From Streptomyces sp. MMBL 11-1 (GTDB lineage: Bacteria > Actinomycetota > Actinomycetes > Streptomycetales > Streptomycetaceae), in contig NZ_CP117709.1 in assembly GCF_028622875.1 (NCBI RefSeq), positions 930,001 through 994,000 of the forward strand: a DNA stretch of 64,000 bases, given 5' to 3'. Under the pieces are notes generated by a model. That model was not told where the DNA came from, did not search any database, and saw only the letters and a program-made list of their open reading frames with translations. The translations under genes and the position numbers were made by a program. This document shows, in pieces, positions 25,792 through 35,681 of this stretch (positions are counted from its first letter, which is position 1; each line of letters starts with the position of its first letter).

Positions 25792-27486
25792 TCAGTCCTC
25801 CGGGAGCTCCACCGGGGCGATCTCGTCGAAGACGTCGCCGGGGCCGGGGTTGGTCGCGTCGGTCGCCCCGCCGAACTGGTGCATGACGCCCCACACGGCG
25901 TTCAGCGCGGTCTGCACGGCGCCCTCGGCCCAGCCGGCCGTCCAGGAGATGTCGTCCCCCGCCAGGAACAGGCCCCGCTTGTCGGCGGGCAGCTTGTCCT
26001 GCATGAAGTGGGTGAACAGCCTCCGCTGGTAGCGGTAGTGGCCGGGCAGGTTCGCCTTGAACGCGCCCATGAACCAGGGCTCGTTCTCCCAGGAGACGGT
26101 GACCGGGTTGCCGATGATGTGGCTGCGGACGTCGACGTTCGGGTAGATCTCGCCGAGCGACTTGAGCATGACGTCCATGCGCTCCTTCGGGGAGAGCGGC
26201 AGCCACTTCAGGCTGTCGTCGCACCACGTGTAGGAGAGGCAGATGACGGCGGGCTTGTCGGGGCCGTCGTCCAGGAGGTACGTGCCCCGCGTCATCCGGT
26301 CGGTGAGCGTCATCGACATGGTGTCGCGGCCGGTGGTCCCGTCCTTGTCCAGCCAGAACGGCCGGTCGACCGGGACGAACAGCTTGGACGACTCCATGTA
26401 GTGGGTGCGCTCCATCGCCGTCCAGTGGTCGATCGGGAAGAGCGCGTCGTCGCAGTCGATCTTGGAGAGCAGCAGCCAGGACTGGCCGGTGAAGACCGCG
26501 GCCCGGAAGGTGCGGATGTCGCCGGTGGCGTCGGTGACCGTGATGCGGTTGCCCGCCGTACGGGTCAGCCGGGTGACCGCGCCGCGCGGCTCGCCGTCGT
26601 GCAGGGAGGAGAGCGAGGTGCCGAGCGGCCAGTGGACGATCTTCCGCGGCTCGCGGTCCCACAGGCGCAGCGGGAGCTGCTGGCTGCCGCCGACGATGCC
26701 GCGGTGGTGGTCGTCGGCCTCGGTGTAGACGACGCGGAGGATCTCCAGGATGGAGTTGGGGAAGTCGGTGTCCCAGCCGCCGGTGCCGAAGCCGACCTGG
26801 CCGAAGATCTCGCGGTGCCGGAAGGACTTGAAGGCCTCGGAGTCGCAGAGGAAGCCGTAGAAGGTCTGGTTGTCGAGCCGCTCGACGAGCTGCGACCAGA
26901 TCTCCCGGATACGCGGGACGTCGCGCTCGCGCAGCGCCCGGTTCATGTCGGAGAAGTCGGCGCCCTCCTCCAGAGCGGCGCTCCACGCCTCGGCCACGTC
27001 GCGGTAGACCTGCGGCAGGTCGTCGATGGTCTCGGCGTAGTGCGACTCGCCCTTGAGGTCCACGACGGTCGAGGGCGTGGCCGGGGAGAGCGGGTTGGGG
27101 AAGGGCCGGGTCTCCAGGCCCACCAGGTCGATGTAGTGCTGGAGCGCCGTGGAGGAGGGCGGGAAGCGCATGGCGCCCATCTCGGCGGTGAGTGAGGGGT
27201 CGCAGCCGTCGAAGCCGACGGTGCGCAGCCGGCCACCGATCCGGTCGGCCTCGTAGACGACGGGCTTGAGGCCCATCTTCATCAGCTCGTACGCGGCGAT
27301 GATCCCGGAGAGCCCGCCGCCGATGACGGCGACCTCCTGGCCGTGCTCGGTCGCCGGTATCTGCCCGAGCCCCGCCGGGTGGGCGAGGAAGTCGTCGTAC
27401 GCGTACGGGAAGTCCGGACCGAACATGGTGATCGGCGGGGCGGCCGCGTCGGTGTGCTGGACGGCGTTGGGCACCGTGGACGTCAT
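25792..27486 (-). CDS. Flavin amine oxidase, probable L-lysine 2-monooxygenase type
   Basis: A 564-residue FAD enzyme of the amine oxidase family with the dinucleotide-binding motif VAVIGGGLSGIIAAYELMKM followed by YEADRIGGRLRT, and a C-terminal FAD contact region (LFLAGDDISWTAGWAEGAVQ). The length and the N-terminal FPYAYDDFLAHPAGLGQIP segment resemble lysine or arginine 2-monooxygenases, which turn the amino acid into an amide with loss of CO2. The nitrilase-type amidase 48 bases upstream in the same direction would hydrolyse that amide, as in the DavB-DavA pair. Lysine versus arginine cannot be decided from the sequence. Confidence 0.8.
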   Translation of the reverse strand: MTSTVPNAVQHTDAAAPPITMFGPDFPYAYDDFLAHPAGLGQIPATEHGQEVAVIGGGLSGIIAAYELMKMGLKPVVYEADRIGGRLRTVGFDGCDPSLTAEMGAMRFPPSSTALQHYIDLVGLETRPFPNPLSPATPSTVVDLKGESHYAETIDDLPQVYRDVAEAWSAALEEGADFSDMNRALRERDVPRIREIWSQLVERLDNQTFYGFLCDSEAFKSFRHREIFGQVGFGTGGWDTDFPNSILEILRVVYTEADDHHRGIVGGSQQLPLRLWDREPRKIVHWPLGTSLSSLHDGEPRGAVTRLTRTAGNRITVTDATGDIRTFRAAVFTGQSWLLLSKIDCDDALFPIDHWTAMERTHYMESSKLFVPVDRPFWLDKDGTTGRDTMSMTLTDRMTRGTYLLDDGPDKPAVICLSYTWCDDSLKWLPLSPKERMDVMLKSLGEIYPNVDVRSHIIGNPVTVSWENEPWFMGAFKANLPGHYRYQRRLFTHFMQDKLPADKRGLFLAGDDISWTAGWAEGAVQTALNAVWGVMHQFGGATDATNPGPGDVFDEIAPVELPED

Positions 27487-27534
27487 GGGGTACGGACTCC
27501 TTGCGCGGTACGGAAGTTCGGGGAGGAGGCGGGC

Positions 27535-28332
27535 TCAGGCGGGGGAGCCGTACAGGCCGGGGCGGCGGTCGTGCAGATAGGGGTTGGCGGCGCGCGAGGC
27601 GGCCAGGAGCTCCGGGTCCACCTCGCCGACGACGAGCTCCTCGCCGCGTCCGGCACGGGTGCGCACGGTGCCGTCGGGGCCGGCCAGGCAGCTGAGCCCG
27701 ACGAACTCGAACTCGCCCTCCGGGCCGGTGCGGTTGACGTACGCCACGTACATCTGGCTCTCGAAGGCCCGTACGGGGACGACGGATTCGGCGACGAACT
27801 GGAAGGGGTGCATCTGCGCGGTGGGCACCAGCAGCAGATCGGTGCCGGCCAGGGCGTGCGCCCGGACGTTCTCCGGGAACTCGACGTCGTAGCAGATCAG
27901 CAGCCCGATGCGGATGCCGTCGAGGTCGGCCTGGACGACCGGCTGGTCGCCGGGGGTGAACCACTCCTGCTCGAAGCAGCCGAACAGGTGGGTCTTGCGG
28001 TAGTTCGCGAGGCGCCCGCCGTCGGGGCCGATGAGCTGGGAGGCGTTGAAGATCCGCTCCCCGTCGCGCTCCGGGTAGCCGTAGAGGACCGCGAGACCGT
28101 GGCGTACGGCGATCTCGGCGACGGCCTCGGCGCCGGGGCCGTCGGCGGGCTCGGCCAGCTCGGGGACGGCGTCGCCGATGGCGTACCCGGTGAGGAACAG
28201 CTCGGGCGAGACCAGCAGCCGGGCTCCCGCGGCGGCGGCCCGTGCGGCGGCCTCGTCCAGCACCTTCAGGTTCGCGGCGACGGCGCGGGGGCGTCCGGAG
28301 CTCTGGAGCAGGGCGGTGCGCAACGACGGCAT
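27535..28332 (-). CDS. Nitrilase-superfamily amidase (DavA-like)
   Basis: A 265-residue carbon-nitrogen hydrolase with the full Glu-Lys-Cys triad: LLVSPELFLTGY, LANYRKTHLFG and LLICYDVEFPEN. The length matches 5-aminovaleramidase/omega-amidase-type enzymes. ATG 28332 (MPSLRTALLQ) is chosen because the family begins at this point; the frame is open 31 codons further but that stretch is basic and Pro-rich. It precedes the amine oxidase gene in the same direction, so the two probably form an operon acting on a basic amino acid and its amide. Confidence 0.85.
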   Translation of the reverse strand: MPSLRTALLQSSGRPRAVAANLKVLDEAAARAAAAGARLLVSPELFLTGYAIGDAVPELAEPADGPGAEAVAEIAVRHGLAVLYGYPERDGERIFNASQLIGPDGGRLANYRKTHLFGCFEQEWFTPGDQPVVQADLDGIRIGLLICYDVEFPENVRAHALAGTDLLLVPTAQMHPFQFVAESVVPVRAFESQMYVAYVNRTGPEGEFEFVGLSCLAGPDGTVRTRAGRGEELVVGEVDPELLAASRAANPYLHDRRPGLYGSPA

Positions 28333-28413
28333 GGTTGACCTCGGGCGGTGCGGGCGGGGTGGGGAGACGTATCGAAGGTACGTGGGCCGGATCAGCGCGG
28401 ACAAGGCGCGAGT

Positions 28414-28472
28414 GTTGCGCACCAACCGTTGATTCGTTGCGCGAGGAGGCCGTGGTGCGGCGAATCGTTGCG
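28414..28472. promoter_or_regulatory. Three GTTGCG repeats upstream of the amidase-oxidase operon
   Basis: GTTGCG occurs at 28414-28419, 28436-28441 and 28467-28472, spaced 22 and 31 bases apart (about two and three helical turns), two of them within TCGTTGCG. The array lies between the nitrilase gene and the AsnC/Lrp regulator gene and is a candidate operator for that regulator. Confidence 0.4.
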
Positions 28473-28527
28473 TGCGGCGTCATCGCAGGTCAGCGGGGTG
28501 ATGTGCGCCACTGTCGCGGGCCGGCCG

Positions 28528-28986
28528 TCAGGCCGGGGGGCCCTCCGCCGAATACCGCCGCAGCAGCGGCGAGAGCACCAGGACGGACTTGGTCCGCTCG
28601 ACGTACGGCTCTCCCGCGATCCGCTCCAGGACCTGTTCGAAGTGGCGCATGTCGGCGGCGAAGACCTGCACCACCGCGTCGGCCTCCCCGGTCACCGTCG
28701 AGGCCGACGCGATCTCCGGGTAGCGGGCGAGGCCCTGCTTGATGGCGTCCGGGGAGGTGTTGCGGCTGCAGTAGATCTCGATGAATCCCTCGGTCTCCCA
28801 CCCGAGCGCCGCCGGATCGACCCGCACGGTGAAGCCGGTGATCGCTCCCTCGGACCGCAGCCGGTCGACGCGGCGTTTCACGGCGGGGGCGGAGAGGCCG
28901 ACGATCGCGCCGATGTCGGCGTAGGAGCGCCGGGCGTCTTCGGCGAGGGCGTGGACGATGCGTTCGTCGAGGTCGTTCAGGCGCAC
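28528..28986 (-). CDS. Lrp/AsnC-family transcriptional regulator
   Basis: A 152-residue feast/famine regulator. The N-terminal winged HTH is LNDLDERIVHALAEDARRSY followed by IGAIVGLSAPAVKRRVDRLR. The C-terminal RAM-type effector domain contains TGEADAVVQVFAADM. The GTG start is chosen because the HTH begins there; the upstream open frame is Pro-rich and unlike protein. It sits just upstream of the amidase/oxidase pair in the same direction and probably senses the amino acid being degraded. Confidence 0.92.
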   Translation of the reverse strand: MRLNDLDERIVHALAEDARRSYADIGAIVGLSAPAVKRRVDRLRSEGAITGFTVRVDPAALGWETEGFIEIYCSRNTSPDAIKQGLARYPEIASASTVTGEADAVVQVFAADMRHFEQVLERIAGEPYVERTKSVLVLSPLLRRYSAEGPPA

Positions 28987-29089
28987 GTCGGGCGGTTCAC
29001 TTCTCTGCGGTGGGTCGGCTGGCGGGAGGCGGAGCGTGCCGCCTCCCGCAGTAGACCATGAGCCGCCGTCGCGGGCCTGCTCGGCGCAG

Positions 29090-29119
29090 TTCCCCGCCCG
29101 GCCGGGACCGGGCGGGGAA
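29090..29119 (-). terminator. Hairpin terminator after the aldehyde dehydrogenase gene
   Basis: A perfect 12-bp stem (29090-29101 with 29108-29119) with a 6-base loop lies 8 bases past the stop of the leftward aldehyde dehydrogenase gene. Confidence 0.7.
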
Positions 29120-29126
29120 GGGTGGC

Positions 29127-30584
29127 TCAGAAGGGGAACCGCGAGCGGCCGTGCTGGATGGAGATCCACTTCTGGGTGGTGAAGGCCTCGACCATCGAGT
29201 CGCCGTTCAGCCGGCCGAGGCCGGAGCTCTTCTCGCCGCCGAAGGGGACGATCGGCTCGTCGTGGACGGTGCCGTCGTTGATGTGGATCATGCCGGTGTG
29301 GATGCGCTGGCCGATCCGCACCCCGCGCTCGATGTTGCCGGTGTGGACGGCGCCGCTGAGGCCGTACGGGGTGTCGTTGGCGATGCGGACGGCCTCGTCC
29401 TCACCGTCGAAGGGCACCAGCAGGGCGACGGGGCCGAAGATCTCCTGGTGCAGGACGGGCGAGTCGGCGGCGAGGCCCGTCAGCACGGAGGGGCTGACCA
29501 GGTTGCCGTCGGCGCGGCCGTGCAGGAGGGCCGTCGCCCCGGCCGCCACGGTCTGGTCGACGAGCTTGGAGATGGACTCGGCCTGCGAGGAGTTGATCAG
29601 CGGGCCGATCTGGGTGGCCGGGTCGGCGGGGTCGCCGACGGTGAGCGAGGCGACCTTGGCGACGAACTTCTCGGTGAACTCCGCCTCCACGGCGCGGTCG
29701 ACCAGGATGCGGTTGGCCGCCATGCAGACCTGGCCCTGGTGGACGTACCGGCTGAAGACCGCCGCGTCGACGGCGTAATCCACATCCGCGTCGTCGAGCA
29801 CGATCAGGGCACTGTTGCCGCCGAGTTCGAGCACGGCGCGCTTGAGGTTGCGGGCGCAGACGGTGGCGACGTGGCGGCCGACCTTGTCCGAGCCGGTGAA
29901 GGAGATGACCTGCGGCACGGGGTGCTCCAGCAGGGTGTCGCCGATCTCCGCGATGTCGGTGATCACGACGTTCAGCAGCCCGGCGGGCAGGCCCGCGTCC
30001 TCGAAGATCCTGGCCAGCAGGGTGCCGCCGCAGATCGGGGTGTTCTGGTGCGGCTTGAGGACGACGGCGTTGCCGAGGGCCAGCGCGGGGGCGACGGACT
30101 TGAGGGAGAGCAGGAAGGGGAAGTTGAACGGGCTGATCACTCCGACGACCCCGACGGGCACGCGGTAGACGCGGTTCTCCTTGCCCTCCGTCGGCGAGGG
30201 GAGGATCTGTCCGGCGGGGCGCAGCGCCAGCTGGATCGCCTCGCGCAGGAACTCCTTGGCCAGGTGCAGTTCGAAGGCGGCCTTCAGCCGGGTGCCGCCG
30301 AGTTCGGCGACGATCGCGTCACTGATCTCCGGCTCGCGCTCCTCGACGAGGTGCAGCGCCTTCTCCAGGACGGTCCGCCTGCTGTACGGGTTGGTGTCCG
30401 CCCACGCCTGCTGGGCGCGCTCGGCGGCGCGGTAGGCCTGGTCGACCTCGTCGGCGGTGGCGACCGGGATGGAGGCGAGCTTCTCCCCGTCGAACGGGTT
30501 GAAGTCGATGATGTCCCAGGACCCCTTCCCCGGCCTCCACTCGCCGTCGATGTACTGGTGGGCCAGGTCAGTGAAGAAGGACAT
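29127..30584 (-). CDS. NAD(P)-dependent aldehyde dehydrogenase
   Basis: A 485-residue aldehyde dehydrogenase with the catalytic Glu in LELGGNSALIVLDDAD and the nucleophilic Cys in HQGQVCMAANRILVD, plus ISPFNFPFLLSLKSVAPAL. It resembles benzaldehyde/vanillin-type enzymes more than glutarate-semialdehyde dehydrogenases, so a direct step in lysine degradation is not certain. It is flanked by hairpins on both sides and is probably transcribed alone. A role with the neighbouring catabolic genes is suggested only by proximity. Confidence 0.9.
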   Translation of the reverse strand: MSFFTDLAHQYIDGEWRPGKGSWDIIDFNPFDGEKLASIPVATADEVDQAYRAAERAQQAWADTNPYSRRTVLEKALHLVEEREPEISDAIVAELGGTRLKAAFELHLAKEFLREAIQLALRPAGQILPSPTEGKENRVYRVPVGVVGVISPFNFPFLLSLKSVAPALALGNAVVLKPHQNTPICGGTLLARIFEDAGLPAGLLNVVITDIAEIGDTLLEHPVPQVISFTGSDKVGRHVATVCARNLKRAVLELGGNSALIVLDDADVDYAVDAAVFSRYVHQGQVCMAANRILVDRAVEAEFTEKFVAKVASLTVGDPADPATQIGPLINSSQAESISKLVDQTVAAGATALLHGRADGNLVSPSVLTGLAADSPVLHQEIFGPVALLVPFDGEDEAVRIANDTPYGLSGAVHTGNIERGVRIGQRIHTGMIHINDGTVHDEPIVPFGGEKSSGLGRLNGDSMVEAFTTQKWISIQHGRSRFPF

Positions 30585-30686
30585 GAGATCCCTTACCGCA
30601 GAGAGGCAGGCAGCTGAGTGAGCTTCATATTACTTACCATTCACCAGAGTTGAAGCGCACCCCCGATCGCCGCCGGAAGCCCGGAA

Positions 30687-30734
30687 ACACCCCTGCCCTC
30701 TCCGGCGCGAAGCGGCCGGAGAGGGCAGGGGTGT
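30687..30734. terminator. Strong hairpin terminator after guaB1
   Basis: A perfect 19-bp inverted repeat (30687-30705 with 30716-30734) with a 10-base loop ends 15 bases past the stop of the leftward guaB1 gene and isolates it from the aldehyde dehydrogenase promoter. Confidence 0.85.
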
Positions 30735-30749
30735 CGGGTGGATCCGGGA

Positions 30750-32351
<1,602 letters not shown>

Positions 32352-32515
32352 CTACCCGAACAGGATTCGAATCATTCGCGATCGCCATCCCTGGACCGGG
32401 TGACAAGGGGTCAGGTAGCTTCAAAGCCGCAGGTCCCGTGGGTGTCCGACGCGCCGATCCGGATCGTCGGCACCCCTGGGCACACCGTTTGACCGGAGAG
32501 GATCCCGATCCGCCT

Positions 32516-33592
32516 GTGGACAGCCAACTGCCGGACATCTACTGCCCGTTCCCGCAGCGGACCAACCCGCACGTGGCACACACCCGTGGGCATCTGGACA
32601 GCTGGACCAGACGGACGGGTCTGGTCCACCGCGAGTCCGCGAGGAACCGATTCGAACAGGCCGACTTCGGGGCGTTCGTCGGCATGGTCTACCCGACCGC
32701 CGACGAGGAACACCTCGACCTGGTGGCCGACTGGTTCGTCTGGCTCTTCCTGGTCGACGACCAGCTCGACGACGGCCACCTCGGGCGCTCACCGGACCGG
32801 GTGAGGGACGTCGTCGACCGGATGCGCGCGGTGATCGACGGCTCCGCCCCCGAGCCGCTGCCGGGTGAAGACGCCCCGGCCGCCGTGACGGCCCTGGCCG
32901 ACCTGTGGAAACGTACGACGCCGAACGCCGCTCCGCACTGGCGGACCCGGTTCGCCTGGCACCTGGTCACCTACCTCACGACCGCCACGACCTGGGAGGC
33001 GGGAAACCGCGCCGAGGACGTGGTGCCCTCGGAGGACACGTACATCGCCAAGCGGCGGCACACCGGGGCCATCCATGTCTGTATGGACCTCATAGAGATC
33101 GTGGCGGGCATCGATGCCCCGGAGTCGATCCACAACGACCCCCGCTTCATCACCGCCCTGGAAGCCGCGTGCAACCACGTGTGCTGGGCCAACGACGTGT
33201 ACTCCTTCGAGAAGGAGCAGATGCTCGGCGAGATCCACAACCTCGTCCACCTGGTCCGCCATCACCGGGGCCTCGGGGAGCAGCAGGCTCTGGACCACGT
33301 CGCGGAGCGCCTCGCGATGGAGACCGAGCGGTTCCTGACCGCCGAGGACGAGCTGCTGGAGCTGTATCCGGAGCTGTCCGGGATGCTGGTGCCCTACCTC
33401 GACGGGATGCGGAGCTGGATGCGCGGCAACCTGGACTGGTCGCGCCGGACACCGCGCTACAACCCCGCCGACGTGGGCCAGTACGAGGAGCCCGAGGAGT
33501 ATCTGGAGGAGACCGTGCTGGGCGTTCCGTCCGCGCGCGCCGAGGCCGCCGCCCCCGCCCCGTGCGCGGCCGAGGCCCCGCCGGCCGGCTGA
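32516..33592 (+). CDS. Class I sesquiterpene synthase
   Basis: A 358-residue terpene cyclase that would ionise farnesyl diphosphate. The Asp-rich motif is LFLVDDQLDDGH near residue 80, and the second metal motif, CWANDVYSFEKEQ, is a perfect NDxxSxxxE. A C-terminal RY pair (TPRYNP) is also present. The GTG at 32516 is chosen because homologues start just before the LPDIYCPFP-type segment; a GGAGAGG lies 14 bases upstream, which is long. It stands alone between guaB1 and the core genes. Product cannot be read from sequence; from memory, the Streptomyces griseus (+)-epicubenol synthase gene lies at a comparable place, making a cadinane-type product a testable guess. Confidence 0.9.
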   Translation: MDSQLPDIYCPFPQRTNPHVAHTRGHLDSWTRRTGLVHRESARNRFEQADFGAFVGMVYPTADEEHLDLVADWFVWLFLVDDQLDDGHLGRSPDRVRDVVDRMRAVIDGSAPEPLPGEDAPAAVTALADLWKRTTPNAAPHWRTRFAWHLVTYLTTATTWEAGNRAEDVVPSEDTYIAKRRHTGAIHVCMDLIEIVAGIDAPESIHNDPRFITALEAACNHVCWANDVYSFEKEQMLGEIHNLVHLVRHHRGLGEQQALDHVAERLAMETERFLTAEDELLELYPELSGMLVPYLDGMRSWMRGNLDWSRRTPRYNPADVGQYEEPEEYLEETVLGVPSARAEAAAPAPCAAEAPPAG

Positions 33593-33608
33593 CGCGGGCC
33601 GGGACGGA

Positions 33609-33646
33609 CCGAGGGCCGTGCACCGGATACGGTGCACGGCCCTCGG
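33609..33646. terminator. Bidirectional hairpin terminator after the terpene synthase
   Basis: A perfect 16-bp stem (33609-33624 with 33631-33646) with a 6-base loop lies between the convergent terpene synthase and SorC/DeoR-type regulator genes. Confidence 0.85.
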
Positions 33647-33662
33647 TGTGTTCCCGCCGGTG

Positions 33663-34712
33663 TCACTCCCTGTCCGGGTCCGCCCGCTCCAGCGCCGGGC
33701 GCACGCCCGCCGGGGACTCGGTGAGCAGATAGTCGGCCGCGGCGGTGTCGGTCACCAGGCTGGTGACGAGGCCGGAGCGCAGCACCGCGCCGATCGCCGC
33801 CGCTTTGCGCTTACCGCCCGCGATCGCGACCACCTCGGGGATCCGGCGCAGCCGGTCCGTCTCCACCGTGATGCACCGCTCCCCCAGGTCACGGCCGACC
33901 CGGCGGCCGTCGGAGTCGAAGAGGTGCGCGGACATCTCGGCGGCGACACCGAGTGAGGCGTAATGCGCGCGCTCGGCGTCCGAGAGCATGTCGTGGACCG
34001 TGGAGATGCCCGGCTCCCAGGAGCCGATGGAGACGGCGGCGACCGTCACCTTGTCGAAGTACTCGAAGGCCCGGGCGATGCCGGTCTGCTCGCGCAGCGC
34101 GGCGGCCGTCGCGGGGTCGGGCAGCAGCATCGGGGCGTAGATGGGGTGTGCCTCGCCGCCGGAGACCTGCGCCGCCCGGCGGACCGCCTCGACCGAGCCG
34201 CGCTCGGCGGTGCCCGCGTCGTACACGCCGGTCAGCTGGACGACGGTGCAGGGCGGGAGCCGGTCGAGGGCGGCCGCCATGTGGATGGTGGAGCGGCCCC
34301 AGGCCAGGCCGAGCACATCGCCCTCGGCGACCAGCTCGCCGAGGAGATCGGCCGCGACCTCGCCCAGGTTCTCCGGGTCGGGGGCGTCCTCCTGCTCCTC
34401 GGCCGGGGACTCGACGACCACCGCGTGCCGGAGCCCGTAACGGGCCCGCAGGGCGTCGGAGCGTTCCGCGTCCAGCTCGGCCGGTACCCGGATCTCGATG
34501 CGTACGAGATCGCGTTCGAGGGCGGTCTCCAGGACCCGGGCCACCTTGAAGCGGCTCACGCCGAACTCCTCGGCGATCTGGATCTTGGACTTGCCCTCCA
34601 GGTAGAACCGGCGGGCCATGGCCGCCGCCTGCACCAGCTCCGCGGGTCCCATCCGCATGGCTGACCGACCCGCCGAGATGCCAGACACCGCGATCTCCTC
34701 ACTGCTGTTCAC
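33663..34712 (-). CDS. SorC/DeoR-type sugar-binding transcriptional regulator
   Basis: A 349-residue regulator with an N-terminal HTH (YLEGKSKIQIAEEFGVSRFK) and a SorC-type sugar-phosphate-binding domain (LGLAWGRSTIHMAAAL, then VVAIAGGKRKAAAIGAVLRS). Family members sense phosphorylated sugars. It lies 79 bases downstream of rpe in the same direction, which suits control of a pentose-phosphate enzyme. It may be cotranscribed with rpe. The effector is unknown. Confidence 0.88.
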   Translation of the reverse strand: MNSSEEIAVSGISAGRSAMRMGPAELVQAAAMARRFYLEGKSKIQIAEEFGVSRFKVARVLETALERDLVRIEIRVPAELDAERSDALRARYGLRHAVVVESPAEEQEDAPDPENLGEVAADLLGELVAEGDVLGLAWGRSTIHMAAALDRLPPCTVVQLTGVYDAGTAERGSVEAVRRAAQVSGGEAHPIYAPMLLPDPATAAALREQTGIARAFEYFDKVTVAAVSIGSWEPGISTVHDMLSDAERAHYASLGVAAEMSAHLFDSDGRRVGRDLGERCITVETDRLRRIPEVVAIAGGKRKAAAIGAVLRSGLVTSLVTDTAAADYLLTESPAGVRPALERADPDRE

Positions 34713-34791
34713 ACGCCCGATACGCCGTTCATCCTGTCAGATCCGGCGGTCCTTGATCGGCCCTGTCGGGCCGCGTTCATCTGCCCTTGGT

Positions 34792-35475
34792 TCAGTGTCC
34801 GCATGCCCAGGGGGCGGCGGCCGTGGCCGCGTCCGCCTGTGCCCGCAACTGACGCACCGCCGCGGCCGGGTCCTGCGCACCGTAGACCGCGGAGCCCGCC
34901 ACGAAGACGTCGGCGCCGGCCTCGGCGCAGCGCTCGATGGTGGTGGCCGAGACCCCGCCGTCGACCTGGAGCCACAGTTCGAGGCCGTGCTTGCTGATCA
35001 GCTCCCGGGTGCGACGGATCTTCGGCAGCATGATGTCCAGAAAGGCCTGGCCGCCGAAGCCCGGCTCGACCGTCATGATCAGCAGCATGTCCAGCTCGGG
35101 GAGCAGGTCCTCGTACGGCTCGATGGGCGTCGCGGGCTTGAGCGCCATCGAGGCGCGCGCGCCCTTCGCCCGGATCTCCCGCGCCAGCCGCACCGGAGCC
35201 GCCGCGGCCTCCGCGTGGAAGGTCACGGATCCGGCCCCCGCCTCCACGTAGCCCGGGGCCCAGCGGTCCACGTCCTCGATCATGAGGTGGCAGTCCAGCG
35301 GGGTGTCCGTGGCCTTGCTGAGTGCCTCGACGATCGGCACGCCGAGGGTCAGGTTGGGCACGAAGTGGTTGTCCATGACATCGACGTGGAGCCAGTCCGC
35401 GCCCTCGACGGCCTTCGCCTCCTCGGCGAGACGCGCGAAATCGGCGGACAGGATGCTGGGGTTGATCTGCGCCAT
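34792..35475 (-). CDS. rpe: Ribulose-phosphate 3-epimerase
   Basis: A 227-residue TIM-barrel epimerase interconverting ribulose 5-phosphate and xylulose 5-phosphate. The opening [13 protein letters not shown], the metal-binding [37 protein letters not shown] and [12 protein letters not shown] cover the active site. The length and starting ATG match the family. It belongs to the conserved leftward block with rsmB and fmt upstream. Confidence 0.96.
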   Translation of the reverse strand: MAQINPSILSADFARLAEEAKAVEGADWLHVDVMDNHFVPNLTLGVPIVEALSKATDTPLDCHLMIEDVDRWAPGYVEAGAGSVTFHAEAAAAPVRLAREIRAKGARASMALKPATPIEPYEDLLPELDMLLIMTVEPGFGGQAFLDIMLPKIRRTRELISKHGLELWLQVDGGVSATTIERCAEAGADVFVAGSAVYGAQDPAAAVRQLRAQADAATAAAPWACGH

Positions 35476-35681
35476 GACCCAAGCCTGCCACGTCTCCCGC
35501 CGGTTCCCCGCCTCGATGCGCCCCGAAGCCTCACAGGGCCATCACAGTTCGCACATTCCGCGCATTTTGCCAGCGCTTTGCTCTTCTTTGCTGTTCACGG
35601 GGCGAGATCCGGCCGGTCGTGACCGACGGCCGGGCCCGGGCCGGCCGGCCCGGGGAGCCGGATATCCGGCCGGCCGGACGT

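Noticed and set aside
35590-35681. Repeated CCGGCCGG/GGCCGGCC runs upstream of the rsmB stop
   Set aside because: They form several overlapping G+C hairpins without regular units; a rough rsmB terminator is possible but no single structure can be defended.
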